From: Verrucomicrobiia bacterium
GTDB lineage: Bacteria; Verrucomicrobiota; Verrucomicrobiia; Limisphaerales; Pedosphaeraceae
Assembly (NCBI GenBank): GCA_036268055.1
Contig: DATAUW010000010.1
Coordinates: 62,001 to 126,000, forward strand
DNA length: 64,000 bases
Direction of reading: 5' to 3'
Below, one piece after another: positions 8,418-17,132 of the stretch (positions are counted from its first letter, which is position 1; every line of letters begins with the position of its first letter). The translations under genes and the position numbers were made by a program. The notes under the pieces were generated by a model, which saw nothing but the letters and a program-made list of their open reading frames with translations, had not been told where the DNA came from and did not search any database.

Positions 8418-10379
8418 TCACCAGGGCTTGTGATTATCGGTCACACCCGGCCAATCATCCGTGCGGAATGGAACAGCGGGCAAACCCGCGCCGTTGAAAA
8501 GTGTGGCGGCGGGGTTCGCCTGCCAGGCATAACGCGCCGCTACGGGTTCGGGCACTTCCAGCGACGAAACGATTATAGAATCGCCGTCAAGTTTTGCTTC
8601 AGCCCAATGCCATTTGCGATCCTTCCCCGCGACCGAAAATTCTTCGAGCCTATCGCCCTTCACCGTGAGACCGCTCTCGGTATTTTTGAAATGCAATTTG
8701 AGCGCGCCGGGCAAATGATCAACCGATGCGAATGTTGGCCCGGCGAAAGGAATGTCTTTGCCGTAATCTTTTGCGAGTGCGCAGAACGCGAGGCGTTCAC
8801 CGACAATTTTTTTATCGGGCGGATGGATATTGTCGGCATCGCCGGTGTCAACCGTCACGGCGAGACCGGAATGCGCCACATTTTTGGCGGTGAGAAATTG
8901 CGCTTCACGCAGTTCGGCCCAGGAATCGTCGCCGGGTTGCGCGCGGCGGTGCATGAACGCGGGCAGGCTGACGATGTAAAACGGAAAATCGCCCTCGTGA
9001 AAAAGTTTTCGCCAATCGCCGATCATCGCGGGAAGCAATGTGCGATACGGGCGAGCGCGCTCGAAATTCGCTTCGCCTTGATACCAGATGGCGCCACGGA
9101 GCGAAAGCGGCGCGATGGGTTCGATCATGCCTTCATAAAGAACGATCGGCATGGTGGGATAATTCTCGAAACTGAGCGGGAGCGGATGCGGCGGCCGAGC
9201 GTCCGCGCTGAGCGCGCCCTTCCAATCGCCGCCGAGCGGGATCGCCAATTTGTCCCCGAGGCTGAGACGAAGCGTGTCGGGCTTGGCGAGAAATCCGCCC
9301 TTGGGTTTCATTTTGAAGACGCGGATGGCGATCACATTCCGGCCGGGCTTGAGCACATTGTCGTTGACGAAATAGACCCGGGGATTTTCGACCCAGGAAC
9401 TTGCGCCGATCCAATGGCCATTGATATAAGTCGTATCCATTTTTTCAATCGAGCCAAGAAACAGCATGGCTCTGTTCGTGCCCAAAGGATCGGGCAAAGT
9501 AAATTCTTTGCGGAACCAGCAAATGCTCGGAGCGTCGGGCACGCCGAGTTGTTCAAAGGCGTTCGGCAACTGAACAGTTTTCCACGACGAATCATTGAAA
9601 TCTAGCGATGCCCAGTTGTTGCTTTGGCCGACGTCGTATTCGTCAAGCCAGTGCATGAGAAAACTGCCATACTCGGGGCCGCCTTTGGCGTGAAGACGCT
9701 CGATCTCGGTGAGAACGGGATCGAAATCGTGGAGTTTATGAAGCGACTCGGGACTCATCCAACTCTCCGCCGGCGTGCCGCCAACGCAGTCCTGAACCAA
9801 TCCGATCGGGACATGTAATTGCTCCTGGAGCGCGCGCCCAAAATAATAGGCGACGGCGGAGAAGCCGCCATTCTCGGCGATGGTTTGCGGCGAGCAAATT
9901 TTCCACGAGCCTTGCGGCGCTGCCGTGGGCGCATAGGAAACGTGTTGCTGCACTTTGAACAAACGAATTTCGGGATGGTCGGCGGACTTGATTTCGTCAG
10001 CGCCGTTGCGCGTGCGGGCAAGGCCAAGCTCCATGTTGGATTGCCCGCCACAGAGCCAGACTTCGCCAACCAAAATTTCGTGCAGGACAATATTTTGATT
10101 TGGGCCTGCTACGGTCATGGTGTAAGGACCACCGGTTGGAGGCGCTTCAATTTCGGTTTGCCAGCGGCCGTCCGCGCCAGCGATGGCTTTCGCAGTGTAA
10201 CCATTGATTTCGACGTGGATGACGTCGCCGCTGTTTGCCCAGCCCCAAATGCGAATGGGTTTGTCACGCTGGACGACCATGTTGTCGCCGAACATGGGAC
10301 TGAGGAGTGGCGAGGTCTTTTCAGCATGCAGGGAAGCGGCGGCGAAGAGAGCGATCAGCGAGATGATTGGAAAGCGCAT
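8418..10379 (-). CDS. Exported sialate O-acetylesterase-family esterase
   Basis: 653 residues with a signal peptide (about 1-19). The N-terminal beta domain MFGDNMVVQRDKPIRIWG precedes an SGNH hydrolase domain with nucleophile block CGGQSNMEL (S114). The SGNH domain is split by a jelly-roll insert (about residues 250-385: FNDSSWKTVQLP, YINGHWIGAS, RNVIAIRVF) of the type seen in GH2 sugar-binding domains, then resumes with IAPLSLRGAIWYQGEANF. This architecture defines the sialate O-acetylesterase family. In plant-polymer loci such proteins usually remove acetyl groups from xylan rather than sialic acid, and the neighbours make that the better reading. It is convergent with the CE15 gene. Confidence 0.9.
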   Translation of the reverse strand: MRFPIISLIALFAAASLHAEKTSPLLSPMFGDNMVVQRDKPIRIWGWANSGDVIHVEINGYTAKAIAGADGRWQTEIEAPPTGGPYTMTVAGPNQNIVLHEILVGEVWLCGGQSNMELGLARTRNGADEIKSADHPEIRLFKVQQHVSYAPTAAPQGSWKICSPQTIAENGGFSAVAYYFGRALQEQLHVPIGLVQDCVGGTPAESWMSPESLHKLHDFDPVLTEIERLHAKGGPEYGSFLMHWLDEYDVGQSNNWASLDFNDSSWKTVQLPNAFEQLGVPDAPSICWFRKEFTLPDPLGTNRAMLFLGSIEKMDTTYINGHWIGASSWVENPRVYFVNDNVLKPGRNVIAIRVFKMKPKGGFLAKPDTLRLSLGDKLAIPLGGDWKGALSADARPPHPLPLSFENYPTMPIVLYEGMIEPIAPLSLRGAIWYQGEANFERARPYRTLLPAMIGDWRKLFHEGDFPFYIVSLPAFMHRRAQPGDDSWAELREAQFLTAKNVAHSGLAVTVDTGDADNIHPPDKKIVGERLAFCALAKDYGKDIPFAGPTFASVDHLPGALKLHFKNTESGLTVKGDRLEEFSVAGKDRKWHWAEAKLDGDSIIVSSLEVPEPVAARYAWQANPAATLFNGAGLPAVPFRTDDWPGVTDNHKPW

Positions 10380-10544
10380 AATTCAGAATTAAAATTCGAA
10401 GCCAGCATTGAAACTTATGAACTCATATTTGTTAACGCGCAAATCCGTGTAGATGCAACCTTAGCAAAAAAAGTTCTGTTCGATTTTTTCTAAAATCCAT
10501 TACCAGGGCCGTTTCGCCGTCCAGAGAGAATGGATTCGAGATGC

Positions 10545-11621
10545 TCATGCCGATCCTTTTCCGATCATTTGCAGGGCCGCGCGCATATAGCCCATCGCGT
10601 AAGCCATGCCTGCGTGCCAGGGTGCGTTGCAGGCCATTTGCGGTGTGTGATCGGGAATCAGCACACCTTGATAGTCGTTTTGTTTGAGTATGCGCAACAC
10701 GCGCAGCATGTCCACTTCACCGTCGTCAATAAAAGTTTCCCGATAATTGGGGACCTTGCCCTTGACGTTGCGGAAATGCACGTAGCCGATGCGATTTTGA
10801 CGGCTGTAATTTTCCACCGTCTCGTAAATATCCCCCTCAGTCATCTCCGCGAGTGAGCCCAGGCAAAATTCCAGCGTGTTCGCCGGGCTGGGCGTGAGAT
10901 CAATCAGGCGCTGGTAAAGGCGCGGCTGATATACAAGTCGTGGTTGTCCACGCATGAAGGGCATCGGCGGATCGTCGGGATGCGCGGCGAGTTTGACGCC
11001 CGCTTCCTCGGCCACCGGCGTGACTTCGCGCAGAAATTCTCCAACGCGATTCCACAGCTCATCATGGGTAATACCCGGCACATCGCCTTTCGGCGCGTGG
11101 GCATCATAAACCATGTTCCACACCATGCCGTTTGGCATCGGCGTATCGAGCGAACCTTCCATACCAACCGACATCGCGTCGCCGCGCGCATAAGGCGCGT
11201 GAGTGCGGCCGCAAACGCCAGCGATGCTAAAGTTATAACCCATGATGGGAATGCCCGCCTGGCCGAGACGGCGAATAATGGTCTTCACATTTTCCAACTG
11301 CCGGCGCTTTTTCGGACCATCCAGCAGGATGTCGTGCCAATGCGCCGGATCAAAATTCTCGATGGCTTCGATCTCGAGCCCGGCGGCGTTGGCCTCTTTG
11401 CGCATCGCGACCAATTCTTCCAAGGTCCAAAGCTGATCGGGATCGCCGGCAAGACCCCAGCCTTGATCAGTGCCGGTCGGCTGGTTATCGCGGGGATTCT
11501 TCGCGCCGCCTTTGAAATAATCCACGAGGTGGACGACCAGATGCGTAGCCCCAGCCTGCCGCGCGAAGAGGAAATTATCGCGCGTTAGCATGTGACGATA
11601 CAAACCCAGGCCAAGTTTCAT
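10545..11621 (-). CDS. uxuA: Mannonate dehydratase, UxuA family
   Basis: 358 residues, TIM-barrel protein of the UxuA family, in the range of the shorter mannonate dehydratases. Diagnostic stretches are GWGLAGDPDQLWT, MGYNFSIAGVCGRT, HPDDPPMPFMRGQPRL and YVHFRNVKG, and the C-terminal LIPDHTPQMACNAPWH. It dehydrates D-mannonate to 2-keto-3-deoxygluconate in the cytoplasm, the step that follows glucuronate isomerisation and reduction. Beside GH115 and CE15 it is the catabolic end of glucuronate release. Isomerase and reductase genes are not in the window. It shares a 242-bp divergent promoter region with the GH3 gene. Confidence 0.88.
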   Translation of the reverse strand: MKLGLGLYRHMLTRDNFLFARQAGATHLVVHLVDYFKGGAKNPRDNQPTGTDQGWGLAGDPDQLWTLEELVAMRKEANAAGLEIEAIENFDPAHWHDILLDGPKKRRQLENVKTIIRRLGQAGIPIMGYNFSIAGVCGRTHAPYARGDAMSVGMEGSLDTPMPNGMVWNMVYDAHAPKGDVPGITHDELWNRVGEFLREVTPVAEEAGVKLAAHPDDPPMPFMRGQPRLVYQPRLYQRLIDLTPSPANTLEFCLGSLAEMTEGDIYETVENYSRQNRIGYVHFRNVKGKVPNYRETFIDDGEVDMLRVLRILKQNDYQGVLIPDHTPQMACNAPWHAGMAYAMGYMRAALQMIGKGSA

Positions 11622-11863
11622 TTTTGGGCCGCGTGGAGTGGCGTTGCCTGCTTATTCATTCCCCCTGATGAGTGGTTTCTCAAGTAGCATTTGCGCTTTA
11701 GTAGGATTCTCCATGCGATTCGTATTTTTCTCCATTCCGCCGCTCCTCGCCGCCTGAAATACTGGCGGCAATGATTCAAACCCCGGACGCTACCGTGCGA
11801 AATTTTTTCCGCAACTCGCGCTTTGCGAGTAAACGCGTCCCGCGATAATCTTTCGTCCAACCC
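11622..11863. promoter_or_regulatory. Divergent promoter region between uxuA and the GH3 gene
   Basis: 242 bp separating two genes that read away from each other, so both promoters must lie here. A palindrome at 11814-11830 (ACTCGC, 5-nt spacer, GCGAGT) sits 34 bp before the GH3 start and could be an operator or a leader hairpin. I cannot name a regulator; none is encoded in the locus. Confidence 0.4.
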
Positions 11864-14233
11864 ATGAACAAACTCTCATCCCGCAAGTACTCTGCGCGAT
11901 CTTCCAAAGCAAAACTCTCTTCGCGCAACTCTGCGGTGAAAACCGCCACGCTGTTGCCTTATAAAAATACGAAGCTGCTCATCGCCAAACGCGTGCAGGA
12001 TCTTCTCTCGCGGATGTCGCTCGAAGAAAAAGCCGCGCAAATGATGTGCGTGTGGCAGAAGAAGGCGGAAACCCTTCTGGATGCGGATGGAAATTTCGAT
12101 TTCGCCAAGGCGAAAAAAAGTTTTGCCGATGGACATGGCCTGGGACAAGTCGGACGTCCAAGCGACGCGGGCAAAGGCAAGAACGCGCGCGAGATGGCGG
12201 AGTTGACGAATGCCATCCAGAAATTTTTTATCGAACATAGCCGGCTCGGCGTGCCAGTTATTTTTCACGAAGAATGTTTGCACGGCCACGCGGCGATTGG
12301 CGGCACGAGCTTTCCGCAGCCAATCGGTTTGGGCGCGACCTTCAATCCGGACCTGGTGCAGAAATTATTTGCGATAACCGCGTGGGAAGCGCGCGTGCGC
12401 GGTACGCACCAGGCATTGACGCCGGTCGTGGATGTCGCGCGCGAACCGCGGTGGGGCCGCGTCGAAGAAACTTACGGTGAAGATCCATATCTCGTTTCGC
12501 GTTTGGGAATCGCCGCCGTAATTGGTTTCCAAGGCGATGGTTCATTCAAAAATAAACGCCACGTCATCGCGACGCTGAAACATTTTGCCGCGCACGGCCA
12601 GCCGGAGGCGGGGATGAATTGCGGGCCGGTGGATGTGTCGGAACGGGTGTTACGCGAAACTTTTTTGTATCCGTTCAAGGAAGCGTTGCATGTCGCGGGG
12701 GCGATCAGCGTCATGGCTTCGTATAACGAAATTGACGGCGTGCCGTCGCATGCGAGCGAGTGGCTGCTGCGCGATGTACTGCGCAAGGAATGGGGCTTCA
12801 AGGGTTTTGTGGTCTCGGATTATTATGCGATTTGGGAACTGGCTCATCGCCCAGACACGCACGGTCATCACGTCGCGAAAGACCGTCGCGAATCCTGCGT
12901 GCTCGCAGTGAAGGCAGGAGTGAACATCGAGTTGCCGGAGCCGGATTGCTATTTGCATCTCGTGGACCTCGTCCGCAAACGCGAATTGCAAGAGTCGGAT
13001 TTGGACGACCTTGTTGCGCCGATGCTGCATTACAAATTCAAGCTGGGTTTGTTCGACGATCCTTACGTTGACCCGGTTGAGGCGGAACGCGTCGTTGGCA
13101 GCGCGGCGCATCGCGAGATTGCACGACAGGCGGCGCGCGAAACGATCACGCTGCTCAAGAACGAAAATAATTTAGCGCCGGTTAACCTAAAGAAGCTCAA
13201 GACGATTGCGGTCATCGGGCCGAATGCCGATCGCAGTTTGCTCGGCGGTTACAGCGGCATGCCAAACTATAATGTCTCCGTGCTGGCGGGCATCAAGGCA
13301 CGCGTGGGCGAAGCCGCAAAGGTTCTGCACGCCGAGGGTTGCAAAATCACGATTGGCGGCTCGTGGAATATTGACCAAGTCATTCCTGCCGATCCCGCGG
13401 AAGATGAAAAATTGATCGCCGAGGCCGTGAAGATCGCGAAACAGGCGGATGTGGTCGTGCTCGCCATCGGTGGCAATGAACAAACTTCGCGCGAAGCCTG
13501 GTCGCTCAAACATCTCGGCGACCGCGCAAACCTTGAATTGCTTGGCTGCCAAAATAAATTGGTGGAGGCGATGGTTGCGACTGGAAAACCCGTCGTGGCG
13601 TTTCTATTCAATGGCCGTCCGCTCGCTATCAAGCATCTCACCGACCATGTGCCGGTGATTTTTGAATGCTGGTATCTCGGCCAGGAAACGGGCGACGCGG
13701 TAGCAGAAGTTTTGTTTGGCGATTTCAATCCCGGCGGAAAATTGCCGATCAGCATTCCGCGTTCGGCAGGGCATGTGCCGGTGTTTTATAATCACAAGCC
13801 TTCAGCGCGGCGCGGCTATTTGTTTGACGACGTTTCACCGCTGTACGCCTTTGGGCAGGGGTTAAGCTACACGCAATTCACCTTCGACAAACCGCGCCTG
13901 GAAAAAAATAAGATCCGGCGCAATGAACGCACGCGCGTGAGCGTCCGCGTCACGAATAGTGGCAAAGTCAAAGGCGAAGAAGTGGTGCAAATGTATATTC
14001 GCGACGTGGTCAGTTCGGTGACTCGCCCGGTAAAAGAGTTAAAGGGGTTTCAGAAAATTTCTCTCGCGCCTGGCCAAAGCAAAACCGTTTCGCTCGACAT
14101 CACGCCGGAGTTGCTTTCCTTCTACGACGTTAAAATGAATTACATCGTGGAGCCGGGCGAGTTCGTGATCATGGTCGGAAATTCCTCACGCAACGCCGAT
14201 TTGCAGAAAGTGATTTTGACGGTCGAAAAATAA
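11864..14233 (+). CDS. Cytosolic GH3 beta-glycosidase (probable beta-xylosidase)
   Basis: 789 residues with the full GH3 layout: TIM-barrel domain beginning at RVQDLLSRMSLEEKAAQM, catalytic nucleophile in GFVVSDYYAIW (D319), alpha/beta sandwich domain (TITLLKNENNLAP, TIAVIGPNAD) and a C-terminal fibronectin III-like domain (RVSVRVTNSGKVKGEEVVQMYIRD). The basic, serine-rich first 30 residues are not a signal peptide, so it should act inside the cell on imported oligosaccharides. GH3 covers beta-glucosidases and beta-xylosidases; the xylan context favours beta-xylosidase. The sugar symporter begins 17 bp downstream, which fits import followed by intracellular cleavage. Confidence 0.92.
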   Translation: MNKLSSRKYSARSSKAKLSSRNSAVKTATLLPYKNTKLLIAKRVQDLLSRMSLEEKAAQMMCVWQKKAETLLDADGNFDFAKAKKSFADGHGLGQVGRPSDAGKGKNAREMAELTNAIQKFFIEHSRLGVPVIFHEECLHGHAAIGGTSFPQPIGLGATFNPDLVQKLFAITAWEARVRGTHQALTPVVDVAREPRWGRVEETYGEDPYLVSRLGIAAVIGFQGDGSFKNKRHVIATLKHFAAHGQPEAGMNCGPVDVSERVLRETFLYPFKEALHVAGAISVMASYNEIDGVPSHASEWLLRDVLRKEWGFKGFVVSDYYAIWELAHRPDTHGHHVAKDRRESCVLAVKAGVNIELPEPDCYLHLVDLVRKRELQESDLDDLVAPMLHYKFKLGLFDDPYVDPVEAERVVGSAAHREIARQAARETITLLKNENNLAPVNLKKLKTIAVIGPNADRSLLGGYSGMPNYNVSVLAGIKARVGEAAKVLHAEGCKITIGGSWNIDQVIPADPAEDEKLIAEAVKIAKQADVVVLAIGGNEQTSREAWSLKHLGDRANLELLGCQNKLVEAMVATGKPVVAFLFNGRPLAIKHLTDHVPVIFECWYLGQETGDAVAEVLFGDFNPGGKLPISIPRSAGHVPVFYNHKPSARRGYLFDDVSPLYAFGQGLSYTQFTFDKPRLEKNKIRRNERTRVSVRVTNSGKVKGEEVVQMYIRDVVSSVTRPVKELKGFQKISLAPGQSKTVSLDITPELLSFYDVKMNYIVEPGEFVIMVGNSSRNADLQKVILTVEK

Positions 14234-14250
14234 ATTCCACGACCAAAATT

Positions 14251-15771
14251 ATGCCCGACAATTCCGAAAAACTTTCGTTCGTCGAGAAGGCCGGTTACAG
14301 CGCGGCGGATGCCGCCGCGAATTTCGTCTTCATGACGATGATTCTTTTTCAGACGAGTTTCTACACGGATGTTTTTGGCATTAGCGCCGCCGCCGCCGCC
14401 GCGATTCTAATGTCGGCGCGGTTGTGGGATGCATTTTTCGATCCGATTGTCGGTATGCTGGCGGACCGCACCAACACGCGCTGGGGCAAGTTTCGCCCCT
14501 GGGTGCTGTTCACCGCCGTTCCGTGGTGTGTGGTGATGGTGCTGGCATACACGACGCCGCACGGCTGGAGCATGCATTCACTCATTGCCTACGCCACCGT
14601 TACGAACATCATGCTGATGACGCTTTACTCCGCGAATAACATGCCATACTCCGCGCTGGGCGGCGTGATGACCGGCGACGTCAATGAACGCGCCAAATTG
14701 AATTCGTTCCGCTTCGTCTCGGTCAACATCGCGCAATTCATCGTCGGCGGATTCACGCTGCCGCTGGTCGCGAAATTCGCCGCCGGTCATGACCGCCAAT
14801 ACGGCTGGCAAATCACGATGACGATTTGGTCAGTTTTGTGTCTCGTATTGTTCCTCATCACTTTCGCCACGACGAAGGAACGCATCAAACCGGAGCCGCA
14901 ACAGAAATCCTCGCCGTTGCAGGATTTTGGAGACCTCTTCAAAAACAGTCCCTGGGCCGTGATGTTTTTCATGACGCTGATTCATTTCGCCATCCTTTCG
15001 TTTCGCGGCGGCGCGCTCTACAATTACTATCATCACTACGCGGACAAGGCGGCGCTCTATGACTGGGTACAGAAGTTCGGTTTGACTGCGCCGCCGCTTA
15101 CGCAGGGCGCGCCCGCGGCGAGCGGCATCTTTGAATGGCTTGGTTACATTGTCCATGCCGACAAAGCGAATTTGGAAAATTCAAATGTCGCAGACGTGGC
15201 CAACAGCATCATCAACATGATCGGAACCGGCGTGACGATCGTGGTGATTTTGCTTTCACCATCGCTGTCGGAAAAATTTGGCAAAAAGGCGGTCGCGGTC
15301 GGCGGCTTCGCGCTGGCGACGATTGGGACATTCGCATTTTATATGCTTAGTCCGACCAATATTTCGGGCATGATCTGGCTGACCGTTTTCATCGCGGTTG
15401 CTTATGCGCCGACGATTCCGCTGGTATGGGCCATCTATGCCGATGTGGCCGACTATTCAGAGTGGAAAAATGGACGACGCGCGACGGGAATTATTTTTGC
15501 CACTATTGGGTTCGCGCTTAAGTCCGGGCTGGCGCTGGGTTCGGCGTCCTTCCTATGGATCATGGCGGGATTTTTTAATTACGACACCGTCCAACCGCAA
15601 ACCGCCGACGCGGTGCAGGGTTACCGGATGACGAGCACGATTGTTGTGGGGATTCTCTTTGCAATCTGCACGTGCCTGCTTGCGGCGTACAAATTGAACA
15701 AGCAAAAGACGATTCAAATCGCGGATGAATTGGCGGCGCGCAGAAGGAAGTTTTCAACCCAAGCGGCTTGA
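14251..15771 (+). CDS. GPH-family sugar:cation symporter
   Basis: 506 residues with about 12 membrane segments. It carries the glycoside-pentoside-hexuronide family signature near the N terminus: RLWDAFFDPIVGMLADRTN followed by TRWGKFRPWVLF, and YSALGGVMTGDVNERAKLNSFR. GPH transporters (XynP, MelB, UidB types) import oligosaccharides or glycosides with protons or sodium across the inner membrane. Positioned between GH3 and GH10 xylanase it most likely imports xylo-oligosaccharides, possibly still carrying glucuronate. The loop near residues 275-300 is longer than usual. Confidence 0.92.
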   Translation: MPDNSEKLSFVEKAGYSAADAAANFVFMTMILFQTSFYTDVFGISAAAAAAILMSARLWDAFFDPIVGMLADRTNTRWGKFRPWVLFTAVPWCVVMVLAYTTPHGWSMHSLIAYATVTNIMLMTLYSANNMPYSALGGVMTGDVNERAKLNSFRFVSVNIAQFIVGGFTLPLVAKFAAGHDRQYGWQITMTIWSVLCLVLFLITFATTKERIKPEPQQKSSPLQDFGDLFKNSPWAVMFFMTLIHFAILSFRGGALYNYYHHYADKAALYDWVQKFGLTAPPLTQGAPAASGIFEWLGYIVHADKANLENSNVADVANSIINMIGTGVTIVVILLSPSLSEKFGKKAVAVGGFALATIGTFAFYMLSPTNISGMIWLTVFIAVAYAPTIPLVWAIYADVADYSEWKNGRRATGIIFATIGFALKSGLALGSASFLWIMAGFFNYDTVQPQTADAVQGYRMTSTIVVGILFAICTCLLAAYKLNKQKTIQIADELAARRRKFSTQAA

Positions 15772-15781
15772 AGTCTCAGGT

Positions 15782-15810
15782 TGTAGCGGCGGTCATAGCC
15801 CACCGCTACA
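15782..15810. repeat. Short inverted repeat between symporter and xylanase genes
   Basis: Eight-base arms TGTAGCGG and CCGCTACA separated by 13 bases, 14 bp before the xylanase start. It could form a hairpin in the message. The shape resembles the short extragenic palindromes common in this phylum. A partial match in the opposite sense (GTAGCGGTGG) occurs near 57209. Confidence 0.5.
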
Positions 15811-15823
15811 GAAAAAATATTTT

Positions 15824-16969
15824 ATGGAAAATTATTTTAGATTGGGGAACGCCTGGCGGTCGGTAGCGTGCCTATTGCCGACGGCGGGGTTGCTGGTGAG
15901 TTGCGCCAGTGCCGGGCCGGAAAATGCGGCGACTTTGAAGGCGGCATTTAAGAACGACTTTCTCATCGGCGCGGCGTTGAACGAAAATCAATTCACGGAG
16001 CGCGATGCCGTCGGCGCTAAAATCGTGAGTGAACAATTCAACAGCATCACACCCGAAAATATTTTGAAGTGGGAATCCGTGCACCCCGAGCCAGACAAAT
16101 ATAATTTTGCGCCCGGAGATGGATACGTCGCTTTCGGCGAGAAGCACCACATGTGGATCATCGGCCACACGCTAGTCTGGCATAACCAAACTCCCAACTG
16201 GGTTTTCGAGGATGACAACGGAAAACCCGTGGATCGCGAAATCTTGCTCAAGCGATTACACGACCATATTCAAACGGTTGTAGGCCGTTACAAAGGCCGC
16301 ATCAAAGGCTGGGATGTGGTCAATGAGGCGTTGAATGAAGACGGCACGATGCGCCAGACTCGGTGGTTGAAAATCATTGGTGACGATTACATCGTCAAAG
16401 CTTTTCAATACGCTCACGAAGCGGACCCCAACGCTCAACTTCATTACAACGATTACTCGCTGGAGAACGAACCCAAACGCCGCGGGGCGATCGAGTTGAT
16501 CAAAAAGCTCAAGGCGGCGGGTGTGCCCATCACCGCCGTGGGTTTGCAGGGCCACGACAAAATGGATTGGCCGACCACGCAACAGGAGGATGAAACGATT
16601 GCCGATTTCGCGAAGCTGGGCGTTGCCGTGATGATCACCGAACTGGACGTGGACGTGTTGCCATCGCCGTCGCGCAATCAAACCGCCGACATCACCCTGC
16701 GCCTGGAGCAACAGTCGAAAACGAATCCTTACACGAACGGTTTGCCGGACGAAGTGCAGCAGCAACTCGCCAAACGCTATGCCGATTTGTTCAGGGTCTT
16801 TGTGAAACATCGCGACGTCGTGAAGCGGGTGACGTTCTGGGGCGTGTGCGATGGCGATTCGTGGTTGAATGGCTGGCCGGTTCGTGGCCGCACGAGTTAT
16901 CCGTTGCTCTTTGATCGCGAAGGGAACCCCAAGCCTGCCTTTCAGGCGGTGATCGAGACGGCAAAGTGA
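15824..16969 (+). CDS. GH10 endo-beta-1,4-xylanase, lipoprotein
   Basis: 381 residues from the ATG at 15824; an upstream in-frame ATG at 15725 overlaps the symporter gene and was rejected because the signal peptide begins at 15824. The N terminus is a lipoprotein signal ending in LLVSC. The GH10 barrel is complete: WHNQTPNW, acid/base E168 in DVVNEAL, HYNDYSLE, GLQGHDKMDW, nucleophile E273 in ITELDVDVL and the C-terminal FWGVCDGDSWLNGWP. It cleaves the xylan backbone at the cell surface and supplies oligosaccharides to the symporter. It is probably co-transcribed with GH3 and the symporter. Confidence 0.95.
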   Translation: MENYFRLGNAWRSVACLLPTAGLLVSCASAGPENAATLKAAFKNDFLIGAALNENQFTERDAVGAKIVSEQFNSITPENILKWESVHPEPDKYNFAPGDGYVAFGEKHHMWIIGHTLVWHNQTPNWVFEDDNGKPVDREILLKRLHDHIQTVVGRYKGRIKGWDVVNEALNEDGTMRQTRWLKIIGDDYIVKAFQYAHEADPNAQLHYNDYSLENEPKRRGAIELIKKLKAAGVPITAVGLQGHDKMDWPTTQQEDETIADFAKLGVAVMITELDVDVLPSPSRNQTADITLRLEQQSKTNPYTNGLPDEVQQQLAKRYADLFRVFVKHRDVVKRVTFWGVCDGDSWLNGWPVRGRTSYPLLFDREGNPKPAFQAVIETAK

Positions 16970-17037
16970 TGGGTTCGCCTAGCGCAAAACATCCTATCCC
17001 CACGAAGCATTGCCAAAATAAAAAACTGGTCTTGTTC

Positions 17038-17108
17038 GCAGACCGAGGTTAAGAATGCTATTAGATTCGGCAGCGCGCCGAATCCGGACGCCAAGGGCGT
17101 CGGTCTGC
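17038..17108 (+). ncRNA. Structured element (three-way junction) upstream of mgtE
   Basis: Nested inverted repeats: outer arms GCAGACCGA (17038-17046) and TCGGTCTGC (17100-17108), an inner hairpin GATTCGGC / GCCGAATC (17064-17084) and a second, GACGCC / GGCGTC (17087-17101), which competes with the outer stem for two bases. It ends 24 bp before the mgtE start. It does not match the M-box magnesium riboswitch consensus I know. It may be a mobile palindromic repeat or a cis-regulatory leader. Confidence 0.45.
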
Positions 17109-17132
17109 AATGGCGGCAAGATTAGTTGAATC

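Noticed and set aside
15725-15823. Upstream start for the GH10 xylanase
   Set aside because: It overlaps the symporter gene and would bury the lipoprotein signal peptide.
17038-17108. M-box magnesium riboswitch upstream of mgtE
   Set aside because: The conserved M-box blocks are absent; the structure is of another kind.
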